From contig CALUUI010000001.1 of assembly GCA_944323925.1 (NCBI GenBank), positions 124,001 through 188,000 of the forward strand: 64,000 nt of DNA, written 5' to 3'. The DNA is from Candidatus Gastranaerophilales bacterium (GTDB lineage Bacteria > Cyanobacteriota > Vampirovibrionia > Gastranaerophilales > Gastranaerophilaceae). A program made the translations under genes and the position numbers. The notes below the pieces were generated by a model. It searched no databases. It was given only the letters and a program-made list of their open reading frames with translations, and was not told the origin of the DNA. Of the stretch, positions 63,042 through 64,000 are shown piece after piece. Position 1 is the first letter of the stretch. Each line of letters starts with the position of its first letter.

Positions 63042-63875
63042 TTAGGTAACAAGTTGCATTGCGTTTTCCAGTAGTTCTTTATTAGATTTGATTAGTGCAT
63101 TAACCAATTCCATTTGAACTTTTGCTTGTTGGTATTCTGCAATGTTATTTTTGAAATCAGTATTTGACATTTCTAATAGTCCTGAACGGATTTCGCCACG
63201 TCCTACAACTGGTTTACCTGATTCACTTGTTTCTACATATTTGCTGTCTGAAATTTCATATAGTCCGTTTGGATTATGGAAATTTGCGGTTGCAATTTTA
63301 TATAGAGGTACGGAACGTGTTCCGTTGTCTGCCTTACCATAGATTGTTCCATCGGTTCTTATTTCGTATTCATCATATTTACCTAAGAACTTTCCGTTGT
63401 TAGGGTCAATCCAAAGTTTTATATTGGTCGTCGGAATGCTCAAAGCCCCGCCTTTTAGCGCTGTCTCTTGGTATAAATCGGCGCTAATAGATTTTGTACC
63501 GGACATTATTTCACCTTTATCATTTAATATATATCCTTGAACGGTATCACCGTCATTTGCTCGGTAAACACCTTCCGAGTCAAAAGTAAATTCACCGTGA
63601 CGCGTATATGCTACTTTCCCTTCGGCATTTCTTACTATAAAGTAACCGGAACCTTCAAAAAATAAGTTTTCATTTGATGTTCCGGGGGTTGATTTACCTT
63701 GACCTTGGTTTTTTAGTGGATGATCAACAATTGCACCGCCAAGGAAGGTTTGAAAGTTGATTTTGTTTTCCTTAAACCCAGGGGTATAAAGATTAGTCAT
63801 GTTATCGGCTAATACATTTATCCATTGGTTCGTTGCACGTTGTGTATTAAGTGCGGTTGTGAAAGAATCATTCAT
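63042..63875 (-). CDS. Flagellar rod/hook protein (FlgF/FlgG family)
   Basis: Axial flagellar protein of 277 aa. The N-terminal rod signature (L-N-T-Q-R-A-T-N-Q-W-I-N-V-L-A-D-N-M-T-N, residues ~8-27) is followed by Y-T-P-G-F-K; the middle has G-x-G-Y-F-I-V-R and Y-T-R-H-G-E-F-T-F-D. R-G-E-I-R-S-G-L-L-E-M-S-N-T-D and the C-terminal helix N-A-L-I-K-S-N-K-E-L-L complete the family plan. FlgF and FlgG are too similar to separate here. AAAGGAT precedes the start, which overlaps an upstream gene by 8 bases. Confidence 0.93.
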   Translation of the reverse strand: MNDSFTTALNTQRATNQWINVLADNMTNLYTPGFKENKINFQTFLGGAIVDHPLKNQGQGKSTPGTSNENLFFEGSGYFIVRNAEGKVAYTRHGEFTFDSEGVYRANDGDTVQGYILNDKGEIMSGTKSISADLYQETALKGGALSIPTTNIKLWIDPNNGKFLGKYDEYEIRTDGTIYGKADNGTRSVPLYKIATANFHNPNGLYEISDSKYVETSESGKPVVGRGEIRSGLLEMSNTDFKNNIAEYQQAKVQMELVNALIKSNKELLENAMQLVT

Positions 63876-63999
63876 TGTTTTTATCCTTTTTGTTTTGTTC
63901 TTGTTCGTTTTCTCGTTTTTGTCTTTGGTGGGTTAATTCATCATAAGGTAGCCCTTCTTCCTCGAAGCGTTGGACTAAATTTGATAAATTATTTCGAAG
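63868..63999 (-). CDS. 3' end of an unidentified gene upstream of the flagellar gene
   Basis: The minus-strand frame is open from the right edge of the window to a TGA at 63870-63868, giving the last 43 residues of a protein. The visible tail is very polar (L-P-Y-D-E-L-T-H-Q-R-Q-K-R-E-N-E-Q-E-Q, ending K-N-N-E). Its stop overlaps the flagellar gene's start by 8 bases, implying an operon. Too little is visible to name it. Confidence 0.6.
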   Translation of the reverse strand, partial: LRNNLSNLVQRFEEEGLPYDELTHQRQKRENEQEQNKKDKNNE

Positions 64000-64000
64000 G

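Noticed and set aside
63793-63803. GCCGATAA on the minus strand in the flagellar gene, possible sigma-28 promoter
   Set aside because: It encodes the conserved L-A-D-N of the rod signature and has no TAAA at the required distance.

Overview
The window is A+T-rich bacterial chromosome. Four things point to a flagellated, Gram-negative-type relative of Cyanobacteria, most likely a gut Melainabacteria/Vampirovibrionia (Gastranaerophilales-like) lineage: (i) a ribosomal operon ordered infA-rpmJ-rpsM-rpsK-rpsD-rpoA-rplQ-truA-rplM-rpsI, with the truA-rplM-rpsI tail typical of Cyanobacteria; (ii) waaA (Kdo transferase) and dTDP-rhamnose genes, implying LPS; (iii) a flagellar rod/hook gene and sigma-28-type promoters; (iv) several lineage-specific proteins without clear family. 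The assignment is inference; no 16S rRNA gene lies here.

Layout. 1-13411: surface-polysaccharide locus with three tandem family-2 glycosyltransferases, a GT8 and a DUF4422 transferase, a split transketolase, two aldo/keto reductases with unusual C-terminal extensions, another GT2, and rfbC-rfbB-rfbD-rfbA. 13412-17278: a leader with promoter, possible 33-codon ORF and terminator-like hairpin, an AAA+ ATPase without protease domain, and an EF-hand protein behind a sigma-28-type promoter. 17308-25807: YkgJ-like protein, PBP1A-type peptidoglycan synthase, a PurH-C-like protein lacking the catalytic Lys-His, a Ski2-like helicase on the minus strand, a small membrane protein, prs and surE. 26055-31140: the ribosomal/RNA polymerase operon. 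31171-36877: lepA, two paired membrane proteins, pepA, waaA. 36982-44219: murA, a small duplicated-domain protein, mfd, a lipoprotein peptidyl-prolyl isomerase, and prfB with its programmed +1 frameshift. 44275-48940: pxpA, yvcK, panB, panC and a membrane protein. 49022-54311: a helical protein, pncC, an exported protein, mnmG and a RlmD-type methyltransferase. 54368-61775: an unusual cluster encoding a HAD phosphatase-like protein with C-terminal membrane anchor, two pentapeptide-repeat proteins and a protein-kinase-like protein. 61835-64000: a protein of unknown function behind a near-consensus sigma-28 promoter, then minus-strand flagellar genes.

The most promising undescribed material is the 54.4-61.8 kb cluster together with scattered proteins (AAA+ ATPase, small membrane protein) that share a short N-terminal motif resembling N-F-T-G-K. 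Two of these genes also have a terminator-like hairpin squeezed between promoter and ribosome-binding site. The two sigma-28-type promoters suggest that the EF-hand protein and the 358-residue protein belong to the flagellar regulon. No tRNA, rRNA, CRISPR array or insertion sequence was found.
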